Below are positions 42,499 to 50,741 of a DNA stretch of 64,000 nt, piece after piece. The stretch lies in assembly GCF_011421635.1 (NCBI RefSeq), contig NZ_WTLI01000002.1:62347-126346 (forward strand). The letters run 5' to 3'. The notes beneath the pieces were generated by a model, which was not told where the DNA came from, did not search any database, and saw nothing but the letters and a program-made list of their open reading frames with translations. The translations under genes were made by a program, and so were the position numbers. The stretch comes from Paenibacillus turpanensis (GTDB lineage Bacteria; Bacillota; Bacilli; Paenibacillales; YIM-B00363). Position 1 is the first letter of the stretch, and each line of letters starts with the position of its first letter.

Positions 42499-43603
42499 GG
42501 ATAACGGCTGCTCCCTTCATTTCCTGATTGGAGAACAAATAGCAGCTGCTTTTCGGCAGCAGCAGCGTGCAGGCTCCGGTTTGCGTATATTTTTGCTCTG
42601 ACTCGATAAAGACGTTCTGACCCTCGACAACCACCCAGTGACGGTAACCCGAACCGACAAACAGGCTTTCTTTGAACTCAGCTTGAAGCGCAATTACTCT
42701 TGCCGAAGCCCCTCCGGTAATCGATTGAACATCTGTTCCGTCAAACCGGATCACGGCCTCCTCGCTGCGGAACACAAGTCCGTAGGTGCCGTTCTCCCGG
42801 CTGCTGGCGGCACGGCCAACATCATCCAGATGCAGCTGCTGCCGGTTCACCAAATATTCAGCCCCCTGCTTCTCAACAAGCAGCGTGTTGCTGTTCCCGA
42901 TAAACTGCGCGGCAAAATAACTCGCCGGTGCCTTGTAAATTTGCTCCGGACTGCCGACCTGCTCGACCAGCCCATTATTCATCAGCACAACCTGATCAGC
43001 CATCGACAGCGCCTCTTCCTGGTCGTGCGTGACATATACGGCCGTAATGCCGAGCTCCTGCTGAAGTCTGCGGATTTCCACCCGCAGCCGCTGGCGCACC
43101 TTCGCGTCCAGATTGGACAACGGCTCGTCCATCAGCAGCAGCTTCGGCTCCAGCACAAGCGCACGCGCAAGCGCGATCCGCTGCTGCTGGCCGCCGGAAT
43201 ATTGCGGCGGATGGCGGCGCTTTACATCCTCGGTGTCGATCTCCACCTTGCGCAGCACATCCATCACTTTATCGTGAATGACCTGCTTCGGAAGCTTGCG
43301 CAGCTTAAGGCCGTACGCAATGTTCTCGAACACCGTCATATGCGGCCACAGCGCATAGTTTTGAAACACCATCGCCGTTCCGCGTTTTTGCGGAGGAAGA
43401 TGGGTCACATCCTGCTCCCCAAACAAAATGCGACCCTCATCCGTCTCTAGAAAGCCGGCCAAACAGCGCATCAGTGTCGTTTTACCGCAGCCGCTCGGAC
43501 CTAAAATCGCCGTAAAGCTGCCGTCCGGAAGCTGAAGATTCACGTCCGAAATTGCCTTTTTCTGCTTATACTTCTTACTGATTCGTTCAATTTGCACTTC
43601 CAT
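42491..43603 (-). CDS. ABC importer ATPase (PotA/FbpC/PhnT type)
   Basis: A 370-residue ATPase. Walker A is GPSGCGKTT (about 35-43), signature YSGGQQQRIALARAL, Walker B LLLMDEPLSNLD and H-loop YVTHDQEEAL. The C-terminal 130 residues are a TOBE-type regulatory domain. It energises import by the two permeases encoded directly upstream (1-nt gap) with the binding protein at 45238. This ATPase type occurs in spermidine, iron(III), thiamine and aminoethylphosphonate importers. Confidence 0.92.
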   Translation of the reverse strand: MEVQIERISKKYKQKKAISDVNLQLPDGSFTAILGPSGCGKTTLMRCLAGFLETDEGRILFGEQDVTHLPPQKRGTAMVFQNYALWPHMTVFENIAYGLKLRKLPKQVIHDKVMDVLRKVEIDTEDVKRRHPPQYSGGQQQRIALARALVLEPKLLLMDEPLSNLDAKVRQRLRVEIRRLQQELGITAVYVTHDQEEALSMADQVVLMNNGLVEQVGSPEQIYKAPASYFAAQFIGNSNTLLVEKQGAEYLVNRQQLHLDDVGRAASSRENGTYGLVFRSEEAVIRFDGTDVQSITGGASARVIALQAEFKESLFVGSGYRHWVVVEGQNVFIESEQKYTQTGACTLLLPKSSCYLFSNQEMKGAAVIHA

Positions 43604-43604
43604 G

Positions 43605-44411
43605 CTATGCCCTCCCGAATGCTGCCAAGTACTCCGACTTCAAAAACCGTTCCATCAATAACAAAAGAATGACGCCGGGCAGCATAAGCAGCAGAGCTGT
43701 AATGGACGCAACCTGCATTTCATAGCCCATGGCGGAATTATACATATAAACCGGCATCGTCGTGACAAAAGGCGACCCAATCAGCAGACTGCCTGTAAAC
43801 TCGTCCAGCGAATATAAGAATACGAGCAGCGAGGAGGCCAATATGCCCGGAAACGCAAGCGGAAGCGTCACGGTACAAAACACCCGAATCCGGGAAGCCC
43901 CAACGTTTATAGCCGCCTCTTCTAGCGATACCGGTATTGATTTCATAACCGAAACCATCGTCCAAACCGCATACACAAGCGTTCCGACGAGGTGAATGAG
44001 AATGACTCCGGGAATCGTTCCAACGAGATCCCATTTATAAAGCAGTACCATCGTGTTGGAATATACCGGCAGCTGCGGAAATGCCTGCGGAAGCAGAAAC
44101 ACCATCAAAATGAGCGCCTTGGCGGGAATCGCAAACCGTGCAAGAACGTAAGACAAAGGAACCGTCAGCAAAAGCGTAATCACGGTAACTAGTGCGGCGA
44201 TGCCAAAGCTGAGACCAAGCGCATCCATAATACCGCTGTCCCATACCTTTTTCCAATAGAAAAGACCGTACTCCTGCGGCAGCAAATGCGGCCAAAACCA
44301 TTTTTCGGCAAAGGACCAAAGCACGAGGCTCGACAACGGCCCCAAAATAATAAACAACGCAATCGCATACCCGGAAAGCTTCAGCGACAGCTTGGCGATT
44401 TTCAGCGTCAT
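43605..44411 (-). CDS. ABC importer permease 2
   Basis: A 268-residue permease with six membrane helices and the EAA loop EEAAINVGASRIRVFCTVTLPLAFPGI (about 160-187). It belongs to the PotC/PhnV-type family and pairs with the permease upstream, whose stop it overlaps by 4 nt (starts at 44411, upstream gene ends 44408). Confidence 0.9.
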   Translation of the reverse strand: MTLKIAKLSLKLSGYAIALFIILGPLSSLVLWSFAEKWFWPHLLPQEYGLFYWKKVWDSGIMDALGLSFGIAALVTVITLLLTVPLSYVLARFAIPAKALILMVFLLPQAFPQLPVYSNTMVLLYKWDLVGTIPGVILIHLVGTLVYAVWTMVSVMKSIPVSLEEAAINVGASRIRVFCTVTLPLAFPGILASSLLVFLYSLDEFTGSLLIGSPFVTTMPVYMYNSAMGYEMQVASITALLLMLPGVILLLLMERFLKSEYLAAFGRA

Positions 44412-45238
44412 TTTTTCGTCACCAGCCTTATGTAGTAAATCGCCGCACCCATCGAAATTAAGTACGAAATGACGCCGATCGCATTGGCCGTTCCGGCGTT
44501 ATTTTGATAGATCAGCTGATAGTACAAGTCGACCATCGCCATCTGCGGCCCTTCGCTCGTCCCCAGCATCATGGGAATGGAAAAGCTGCCCATCATCGAC
44601 GTGAAAATCAGTACCGCCGATACGGCAATCGCCCCCTTTGCCATCGGGGCCAGTACGGTGAAAATAATTTTTAAGCTGCCCGCGCCAACATTGCGAGCCG
44701 CTTCAATATAGCTGTTGTCGATCCCGCGGAACGCTCCCATCATCAGCAGCAGCGCAAGGGCAAGATCCTTCCAAACAAGGGCAATGACGATGCCGGTTGA
44801 AGAAAAAGCCAGCGAGGGCGCATGCTCCAGGTCGACAATACCCAGAAGACTGAGCACCGCATTCAAAATGCCGTTCGGAGCCAAGAAGACACGCATGGCA
44901 TGACCAACGACAACAAACGGAATAAACAAGGGCACTTTAAACAAAAATTCTATGAATCCATTGGCATGAAACCGCAAAAAGCCCCCTAATACGACGCCGA
45001 ACACGAGCAGCACCGTAAGGCTGACAAGCGAGATCCATACCGTATACAGCAGGTCAGTGCGGTAAAGCTCCCACACCTCTGCGTAGTTGCCTAGTCCGTA
45101 TCCATCCTCCACCCGAAAGCTCCCGATAAAGGATAACAGAAATGGATACACAAAAAGCACCGCCACAACCAGAATAGCAGGCAGGACGAGTGCCGTGCCT
45201 GCTATTCGGTGCAGCTGACGCTGAAGAAACGTCGTCAT
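44408..45238 (-). CDS. ABC importer permease 1
   Basis: A 276-residue permease with six helices and the EAA loop EAARNVGAGSLKIIFTVLAPMAKGAI (about 178-203). It is of the PotB/PhnU type. Its ATG shares one base with the stop of the binding-protein gene (TAATG), showing translational coupling. No local feature fixes the substrate. Confidence 0.9.
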   Translation of the reverse strand: MTTFLQRQLHRIAGTALVLPAILVVAVLFVYPFLLSFIGSFRVEDGYGLGNYAEVWELYRTDLLYTVWISLVSLTVLLVFGVVLGGFLRFHANGFIEFLFKVPLFIPFVVVGHAMRVFLAPNGILNAVLSLLGIVDLEHAPSLAFSSTGIVIALVWKDLALALLLMMGAFRGIDNSYIEAARNVGAGSLKIIFTVLAPMAKGAIAVSAVLIFTSMMGSFSIPMMLGTSEGPQMAMVDLYYQLIYQNNAGTANAIGVISYLISMGAAIYYIRLVTKK

Positions 45239-46446
45239 TAGTTTTTCTCGTACGCTTCCTTCAGCTTATCGAAGAATGGTGTAAGCGGGAACGACTGGGA
45301 GCGTTTCGAAATTTCTTCTGCGGTAACCTCTTTAAACAGCTTTGCTTTGCCTTCCTCGGACACCTTCTCGAGTACGGCGGAAGCGTCGATACCCGGATAC
45401 CACGTATTGCGTTCTACGATCACCTTCGCTTGAACCTCAGGCGAAGTGATGTAATCGGCCAGTTTGAGGGCCGCTTCCTTGTTTTTCGCGTTCTTCGGAA
45501 CTACGACGTACATCGGCTGTCCCGGCAGTCCCGGCTCCAGCAGGTTCATTTTGAAGCTTGGGTTCATACGGCCTTCCGCTTTCCACAGCAGGAACATGTC
45601 CACCCATACCGGACCCATGTCGATTTCGCCGCGGTTCAGCATGTCCAGCGTACCGTTGTTGCCGTTCGTATATGTTACAGGCAGTGCCTTCAGCTCCTTC
45701 ATCACAGCCGGCCATTTTTCTTCCAGCTTTGCATCGTAAGGACCTTCGGTCAGCTGCTTGTAATCGCCCGTCTTCCAATACACAAAAGAAGTGGTGAAAG
45801 CGACGCCGCTCATGCCGTTTTTAATGCCGTTATAGCCAAAACGCTTCGGATTTGCTTGAATCCACTTGGTCAGCTCTTCAAAGTTTTTCGGAGCTTCTTT
45901 TACCTTCTCCGGATTGTAAGCAAGCACCACTTGGCTGTGGAACAGCGGAATGGCGAAGCCGTCGATATTCGTACCCAAGCTGTTTTTGCTGTCCGGAGTC
46001 GTAACCAGATCTTTGTTAGCGCTCATCGGAACATATTTTTCAAGAAGGTCGTCCTTCATCATGCTTTCCATAATGCTTTGATGCACGATCGCAAGATCAA
46101 TATCCCATTCCTTCTTGCCGGCATCCTTTTGCGCCTTCAGCTTTGCGTAAAGCTTTTGCGAGCCGGCATCCCCTGGGCCTGTCCCGACAACATTGAGGCT
46201 CATGCCTTTATGCTTTTCCGAAAAGCCCGGTGCGATCGCCTTCTCCAGCAGCTCGGTCATGTTGGTGTCGCCTGCCGTGGCTGCGTTAATCTTTACCGCT
46301 TCTACCTTCGCAGCTGCCGGCGCCTCTGCTTTTTCAGCCTGAGCCGGTGCGTTCGTAGTCGGCTTGGATGCCTCCTGACCGCACGCCGCTAAAATCGAGG
46401 ACAAGGACAAGGCTAGAATAAGACCTGAAACCATGCGTTTCTTCAC
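45238..46446 (-). CDS. ABC importer substrate-binding lipoprotein
   Basis: A 402-residue extracellular solute-binding protein. The signal peptide ends at the lipobox LAAC-G near residue 22, followed by an alanine/proline-rich linker to about residue 48. The two-lobed domain resembles family 1 binding proteins for polyamines, iron or phosphonates (DWDIDLAIVHQSIME equivalent near 110; GNNGTLDMLNRGEIDMGPVWVD near 240; KNKEAALKLADYITSPEVQ near 340). First gene of binding protein, two permeases, ATPase and MBL hydrolase. A GntR-type operator at 46478 lies 32 nt upstream of its start. Confidence 0.9.
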   Translation of the reverse strand: MKKRMVSGLILALSLSSILAACGQEASKPTTNAPAQAEKAEAPAAAKVEAVKINAATAGDTNMTELLEKAIAPGFSEKHKGMSLNVVGTGPGDAGSQKLYAKLKAQKDAGKKEWDIDLAIVHQSIMESMMKDDLLEKYVPMSANKDLVTTPDSKNSLGTNIDGFAIPLFHSQVVLAYNPEKVKEAPKNFEELTKWIQANPKRFGYNGIKNGMSGVAFTTSFVYWKTGDYKQLTEGPYDAKLEEKWPAVMKELKALPVTYTNGNNGTLDMLNRGEIDMGPVWVDMFLLWKAEGRMNPSFKMNLLEPGLPGQPMYVVVPKNAKNKEAALKLADYITSPEVQAKVIVERNTWYPGIDASAVLEKVSEEGKAKLFKEVTAEEISKRSQSFPLTPFFDKLKEAYEKN

Positions 46447-46477
46447 GTTTTCCCACTCCCATATGTTTGTAATGGTA

Positions 46478-46495
46478 TAGATGTATAGACATCTA
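46478..46495. promoter_or_regulatory. GntR-type operator of the ABC operon
   Basis: TAGATGT-ATAG-ACATCTA is a perfect 7-bp inverted repeat. Its core GTMTANAC-like centre is typical of HutC-subfamily GntR operators and it shares AGAYGTCTANA with a site in front of the gntR gene (47318). Confidence 0.7.
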
Positions 46496-46582
46496 ATCTA
46501 CCCTTACTATAGAGGGGATTTGTTAGCGCTTTGTTAACTGCATTTATCGGTTTTGTAAATTTTTCCGCAAGCAAGCTTGACA

Positions 46583-47305
46583 CTACTCCCGCTTACGCTG
46601 GATCCAAAACTGAAAAATATCGTTGCGCATGTAATCAAGCGAATACAGCACCGGCCGGTTCGCCTCGTCATAATGAAGCTGCTTTAGCTGCAGCACCGTC
46701 GTCTCCGGGCGTACCAGCAGCTTCTGGCAGTAGGGGTCGATATGCAGCGGCACACGAATTTCGGTATGCGCGCGGACGATGTAAATGCCGCAGCTTTTCT
46801 CTAGGTGCTGAAACAACGAGCCGGAGAAATTGTCGGCCGCATTAAAGGCCTCCCCTGTAAGAGCGTGCGGCATGACGTTCACGGAGTATACCGCAGGCTC
46901 GCCGTTCACTGTTCGCAGACGCTCAATAACGACAACCTTCTCGCCTTCTTTTAGTCCGAGCTGGCCGCACCATTCCTTGTCGGCGCAGCTTTCCATGCGA
47001 AGCGAATCCCTGCGCTCGCCCTCATCCATTCCAGCGGCACGCACCATCGCCCCCGTGCTGCTGAGCTTCTCCAGACTGCTTGGCACACTCGGCAGCGGCT
47101 TAATAATAAACGTGCCTACGCCATGCTTCACGAGCAGCTTGCCTTCCTGCTCCAGCAGCTTCACCGCCGCCCGAAACGTCTCGCGGCTGACGCCAAACTG
47201 CTTGGCCATCTCGATTTCCGATGGCAGCTTCTCCCCAACGCGCAGCTTTTGGGTTTCAATCATTTGCTCAATCGATGCTTTTATAAATAAGCTTTTTTGG
47301 GACAT
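46583..47305 (-). CDS. GntR/HutC-family regulator (UTRA effector domain)
   Basis: A 240-residue regulator. The winged helix (about 5-70: LRVGEKLPSEIEMAKQFGVSRETFRAAVKLLEQEG) is followed by a UTRA effector domain (about 85-238). ATG 47305 follows GAGGTG; the frame opens earlier at 47377 without support. It lies upstream of the ABC operon on the same strand and has a related operator before its own start, so it probably represses both until the imported compound or a product is present. Confidence 0.88.
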   Translation of the reverse strand: MSQKSLFIKASIEQMIETQKLRVGEKLPSEIEMAKQFGVSRETFRAAVKLLEQEGKLLVKHGVGTFIIKPLPSVPSSLEKLSSTGAMVRAAGMDEGERRDSLRMESCADKEWCGQLGLKEGEKVVVIERLRTVNGEPAVYSVNVMPHALTGEAFNAADNFSGSLFQHLEKSCGIYIVRAHTEIRVPLHIDPYCQKLLVRPETTVLQLKQLHYDEANRPVLYSLDYMRNDIFQFWIQRKRE

Positions 47306-47317
47306 ATCCACCACACC

Positions 47318-47328
47318 TCTAGACGTCT
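47318..47328. promoter_or_regulatory. Operator-like site upstream of gntR
   Basis: TCTAGACGTCT (AGACGTCTAGA on the minus strand) resembles the minus strand of the 46478 operator (AGATGTCTATA). It lies 13 nt before the gntR start and fits autoregulation. Confidence 0.5.
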
Positions 47329-47494
47329 GTTTGCATTTTCCCACTATCATAGCATGGACAGGCCGACCAATGAACACCCGAACGGTTAAAATCGCGTAAA
47401 GAAATTGTTAAGGCTGCACGAAACAAAACAGTAGAAAACAGCGCAGCCTCCCTTTGCCTAGCCGTGACCCTGATTATCCTGCAATCATGCATAG

Positions 47495-47530
47495 CCAAAA
47501 AGACCGGCGAGCTCCCTCACCGGTCTTCCT
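47495..47530 (-). terminator. Terminator of the MFS gene
   Basis: AAGACCGG and CCGGTCTT flank a 13-base loop and are followed by TTTTT on the minus strand. Confidence 0.85.
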
Positions 47531-47549
47531 TTTACATATGGATCAAAAC

Positions 47550-49052
47550 TTAATGGCCCGCCATCATGGCAGCTTCCGCCACTGCTTTTCCCTCGCCGCT
47601 TTCGCCGTCTCGCTTGGGGCGGCGCAGCAAAAAGCCCATTACAGCGCCTACGACTCCAATGCTTGCCATGACCAGGAAGGTATCTCCGAAGGATGAATAC
47701 ATCAGAGCCGGACCCTGCGCTCCCGTCTGAACATAATGCTCCATGCGGCTTGCCAAAACCGTAGATAAGCCTGCAACCGCAAAGGAAGTCATCACCTGCT
47801 GCGCAGCCGCGGTGAGCGAAGTAACGCGGCTGACCAAATGGATTGGCGCCGATTGAATAATATGCGTGTTCAACGGCATCATCGACAAGCCCATGCCCGC
47901 TCCGAGCATGGCCAGCGGAAGCATAATCATGATTAGGCTGGTGGTTGCACTCACTGTAGAAAGCAGCACACCAGCCGTCGTTACGATGGTTAACCCGGCG
48001 ATCACGACCGGGCGTGCGCCGAAGCGGTCGTAAAGCCGGCCTCCAATCGGCATAAATATACCGGAGGATAAGGCCTGCGGCAGCATAATCAGTCCGGTCG
48101 TAAAGGCCGTGAAGCCTTTCGCCTGCTGTAAAAACAGCGGAACTAAAAACAATGTGCCAAACAACGCAATTTGGGCAATCCACTGTACAATAATGCCGCG
48201 CGTAAAATTGCCCGAGCGGAAAACGCGAAGCTCAAGCAGCGGGTTCGCCCTGCGAAGCTCCACGATAATAAAAACGGCCAGTGCAATGACGCCTACCGTC
48301 ATGCCCCCAATCGCTTCTTTGGAGCTCCAGCCGCCGCCCTGACCTCCGCCCTCTCCGCCGCCTGCCGAGCTCACGCCATAAGCAAGCGCCGCAAAAGCAA
48401 GAGGAGCAAAAATCATGCCCAAGAAATCTAAAGCAGGAACGGTTTGCCTTTCAATATTGGGCAGTGTACGAAGACCTATCATTACAGCGATAATTCCAAT
48501 CGGAATATTAATCAAGAAAATCCAATGCCATGTGGCATAATCAACAAGCCATCCGGCAACGACCGGTCCTAACGCCGGCGCAAGCAGCATCGGAATTCCG
48601 ATCATCCCCATCACGGCACCGACCTTGCCCGGCGGACTAAGCCGATACGTAAAGGCCATGGCGATCGGGGCAACCATTCCGCCTCCGAGTCCCTGAATGA
48701 TACGGTACACGATTAGCTGCTCCGCTGTTGCCGCCAACGCACAAAGCACGGACCCCAGCGTAAACATGACAACGGAAAGTAAAAAAATCCGCTTCGCTCC
48801 GAATCGATCCGAAAGCCAGCCCGCTAACGGAATCACCGCAGACTGCGCCAGTGAATAGCCGGTAACCGTCCACTGAACGACGGAGATATCCCGGCCGAAG
48901 TCCTGGATTAGGCCCGGCATAGCTACATTCATAGCCGTTCCATCCAGAATAACCATAAACATGCCGACGATAATGGCAATTAACGGAACGATAATGCTTT
49001 TCATTGAGAACTCCTGTTCACTCTCCAGCCGATTGTATGAAACATTCGACAT
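47550..49052 (-). CDS. DHA2-type MFS drug exporter (EmrB/QacA family)
   Basis: A 500-residue transporter with 14 predicted helices. It has the DHA2 motif VILDGTAMNVAMPGL in helix 1, LSDRFGAKRIFLLS (motif A) after helix 2, and the motif C-like GMIGIPMLLAPALGPVVAGWLV in helix 5. It should export drugs or other hydrophobic compounds by proton antiport. A glycine-rich GGGEGGGQGGG segment lies in the central loop. ATG 49052 follows GGAGG. It is divergent from the TetR gene at 49227, with two operators between them, the classic layout of a repressor-controlled pump. Confidence 0.9.
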   Translation of the reverse strand: MSNVSYNRLESEQEFSMKSIIVPLIAIIVGMFMVILDGTAMNVAMPGLIQDFGRDISVVQWTVTGYSLAQSAVIPLAGWLSDRFGAKRIFLLSVVMFTLGSVLCALAATAEQLIVYRIIQGLGGGMVAPIAMAFTYRLSPPGKVGAVMGMIGIPMLLAPALGPVVAGWLVDYATWHWIFLINIPIGIIAVMIGLRTLPNIERQTVPALDFLGMIFAPLAFAALAYGVSSAGGGEGGGQGGGWSSKEAIGGMTVGVIALAVFIIVELRRANPLLELRVFRSGNFTRGIIVQWIAQIALFGTLFLVPLFLQQAKGFTAFTTGLIMLPQALSSGIFMPIGGRLYDRFGARPVVIAGLTIVTTAGVLLSTVSATTSLIMIMLPLAMLGAGMGLSMMPLNTHIIQSAPIHLVSRVTSLTAAAQQVMTSFAVAGLSTVLASRMEHYVQTGAQGPALMYSSFGDTFLVMASIGVVGAVMGFLLRRPKRDGESGEGKAVAEAAMMAGH

Positions 49053-49135
49053 TTTCTGTTCCTCCTACCCTACCCAAGATATTGACCTCATCTTCTACAA
49101 AGACTACAATTTACACAATTGCTTTGCAGTCTAGG

Positions 49136-49149
49136 CGGACAATTGTCCG
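49136..49149. promoter_or_regulatory. TetR operator 1
   Basis: A perfect 14-bp palindrome CGGACAATTGTCCG in the divergent MFS/tetR region. Confidence 0.8.
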
Positions 49150-49169
49150 ATTTCTATATCGAATGTTAC

Positions 49170-49183
49170 CGGACAATTGTCCG
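49170..49183. promoter_or_regulatory. TetR operator 2
   Basis: A second copy of CGGACAATTGTCCG, extended to 16 bp (C...G outside), centred 34 bp from the first, so both lie nearly on the same helix face about three turns apart. Confidence 0.8.
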
Positions 49184-49226
49184 GTTGTCAATCGTGGACA
49201 AGTATGTAGTGGAGGAGCCTGAACTA

Positions 49227-49826
49227 ATGCCCGTTAACCGAAGAGATGCACAAGAGACAAGCGATCTGATTCTTCAAGCGGCCGCCGACCTATTCAACCG
49301 TCATGGCATCGAGGCCGTCAGCATGCATCAAATTGCGAAAGCAGCCGGCGTAGGACAAGGCACATTGTACCGCCGCTATGCTAACAAAGGCGATTTATGT
49401 ATGGAGCTGCTTAAAGACAGCTTTCTCGTCTTTTGCAGCCGGCTGGATGAAACGGTTTCCAAAATGGCCGATGAGCCTGCACAGGAACGGTTATATACGA
49501 TTTTCCGCCAATTAATTCCACACACCGTGGAAAATGCAAAATGGATAGTAGAAATTCAAGCCCATCAAAGACACGGTGATCCGAAACCGGATTTCTTTCA
49601 ATCCGAGCCATACCGCATCTTACTTCGGTTGATTACGAATCAAATCGAAGAAATTCAAACCATGGGCAGCACTGCCTTTTTGCATGACCCTGCTTTTACA
49701 GCACATATATTGATCTCCTCTTTATCCCCCCATACCGTGCTGCATTTGCAGCATCAGTGCGGATATACGACAGATGAAATTTCCGAGCGTTTTTGCGCTT
49801 CTTTCATTCGTCCCTTAATACGTTAA
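49227..49826 (+). CDS. TetR-family regulator of the divergent exporter
   Basis: A 199-residue repressor with DNA-binding domain ILQAAADLFNRHGIEAVSMHQIAKAAGVGQGTLYRRYANKGDL (about 13-55) and a helical effector domain. The ATG at 49227 has GGAGGAG nine bases before it; the frame is open upstream to 49119 through the operators, which cannot be coding. It should repress the DHA2 pump gene and itself at the two palindromes. Confidence 0.88.
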   Translation: MPVNRRDAQETSDLILQAAADLFNRHGIEAVSMHQIAKAAGVGQGTLYRRYANKGDLCMELLKDSFLVFCSRLDETVSKMADEPAQERLYTIFRQLIPHTVENAKWIVEIQAHQRHGDPKPDFFQSEPYRILLRLITNQIEEIQTMGSTAFLHDPAFTAHILISSLSPHTVLHLQHQCGYTTDEISERFCASFIRPLIR

Positions 49827-49831
49827 CAGCA

Positions 49832-49876
49832 AAAAAACCGCTCCTGAAAGAGTTTTCCCTCTCTCGGAGCGGTTTC
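49832..49876. terminator. Bidirectional terminator
   Basis: AAAACCGCTCC and GGAGCGGTTT close a hairpin with an inner GAGTTTTCCCTC region, between the convergent tetR and STAS genes. Confidence 0.8.
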
Positions 49877-49891
49877 CTATTTTCCTATCGC

Positions 49892-50254
49892 CTAACCAAC
49901 GGTTTTCAGCCGCTCTGCAATAGAAAATTCATCTGGATAAAACATAATATATTCTGAAATGCCGACAGCACGAAACAGCTTTTCCTGCAAGTTATTGATG
50001 CCAAAGCCGAATAGCAGCAGTCCTTCGTCATTGGCCGAGCGGATTAATCTAATCACAATAGAGATTCCTGCACTATTGATATACTCCACCCTCGTAAAAT
50101 CAAAAACAATCGATTTCACTTCGTTGGAGACCGCCTTCCAGTCCGTAACCCCAAGCAAAGTTTCCTCTGCCAGTTTATTCAATTCACCAACAAGCTCGAT
50201 AACCGCATACTGCTCCTTGCAATGTGTCAGATAATGAAATCCTTTTTCCGGCAT
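49892..50254 (-). CDS. STAS-domain anti-sigma factor antagonist
   Basis: A 120-residue STAS protein like RsbV/SpoIIAA. The likely phosphorylated Ser lies in VEYINSAGISIVIRL (about 58-72). In partner-switching systems the unphosphorylated antagonist frees a target by binding the anti-sigma kinase. ATG 50254 lies 2 nt after the stop of the kinase gene at 50257. No sigma factor gene follows, so the final target is elsewhere or is the BTAD activator. Confidence 0.85.
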   Translation of the reverse strand: MPEKGFHYLTHCKEQYAVIELVGELNKLAEETLLGVTDWKAVSNEVKSIVFDFTRVEYINSAGISIVIRLIRSANDEGLLLFGFGINNLQEKLFRAVGISEYIMFYPDEFSIAERLKTVG

Positions 50255-50256
50255 AC

Positions 50257-50676
50257 TTATAAAATTCCTTTCTTGAATCGTAATTCCGTACAAAACCGGT
50301 TTGCTTGATCCGTCCAAGTTTGAATTTCATCCGAAAATTGATGCATTAAATAGATGCCCCAGCCTCTCGGCTGGCTTTCCGTTAATTTATAAGAGATATG
50401 AGGTGTTTTCGCCTTCGAATAATCGAATCCGGGGCCCTCATGACATACCTTCACACTGTAATGCACATCATTCATTGATAACGAAACCTTTATTTTGTTG
50501 CCTTCCTGACCTTTGCTCCCGTGCTCAATTGCATTAATGCAGCATTCCGCTACAGATATTAATATATCGTCTTTACGGGGCGATTCGCGTAATATAGAGG
50601 CCAGATCCCGAAGCACGCTCACTTCTTCTCCAAGAGTGCTTTGAATCGTCCAGTTATAGCGATTTGTGCGATCCAT
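50257..50676 (-). CDS. RsbW-like serine kinase / anti-sigma factor
   Basis: A 139-residue GHKL (HATPase_c_2) protein of the RsbW/SpoIIAB type. The N box is SVAECCINAIEHGSKG (about 41-56), and the G box GPGFDY with a later PRGWGIYLM completes the ATP site. It should phosphorylate the STAS protein encoded next and bind a regulatory target when that is phosphorylated. ATG 50676 follows AAGGTGGAG. The frame extends to 50742, where an ATG overlaps the stop of the BTAD gene, so a coupled longer form is conceivable. Confidence 0.83.
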   Translation of the reverse strand: MDRTNRYNWTIQSTLGEEVSVLRDLASILRESPRKDDILISVAECCINAIEHGSKGQEGNKIKVSLSMNDVHYSVKVCHEGPGFDYSKAKTPHISYKLTESQPRGWGIYLMHQFSDEIQTWTDQANRFCTELRFKKGIL

Positions 50677-50741
50677 GGCTCCACCTTCCGCGAATGATAA
50701 TGTAACTCCTCTCATTTTATCTCCGCTCAGTAACAAAACCA

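Noticed and set aside
45190..46392. A 400-codon open frame opposite the ABC binding-protein gene
   Set aside because: It is a codon-bias shadow; the minus-strand lipoprotein is clear and part of an operon.
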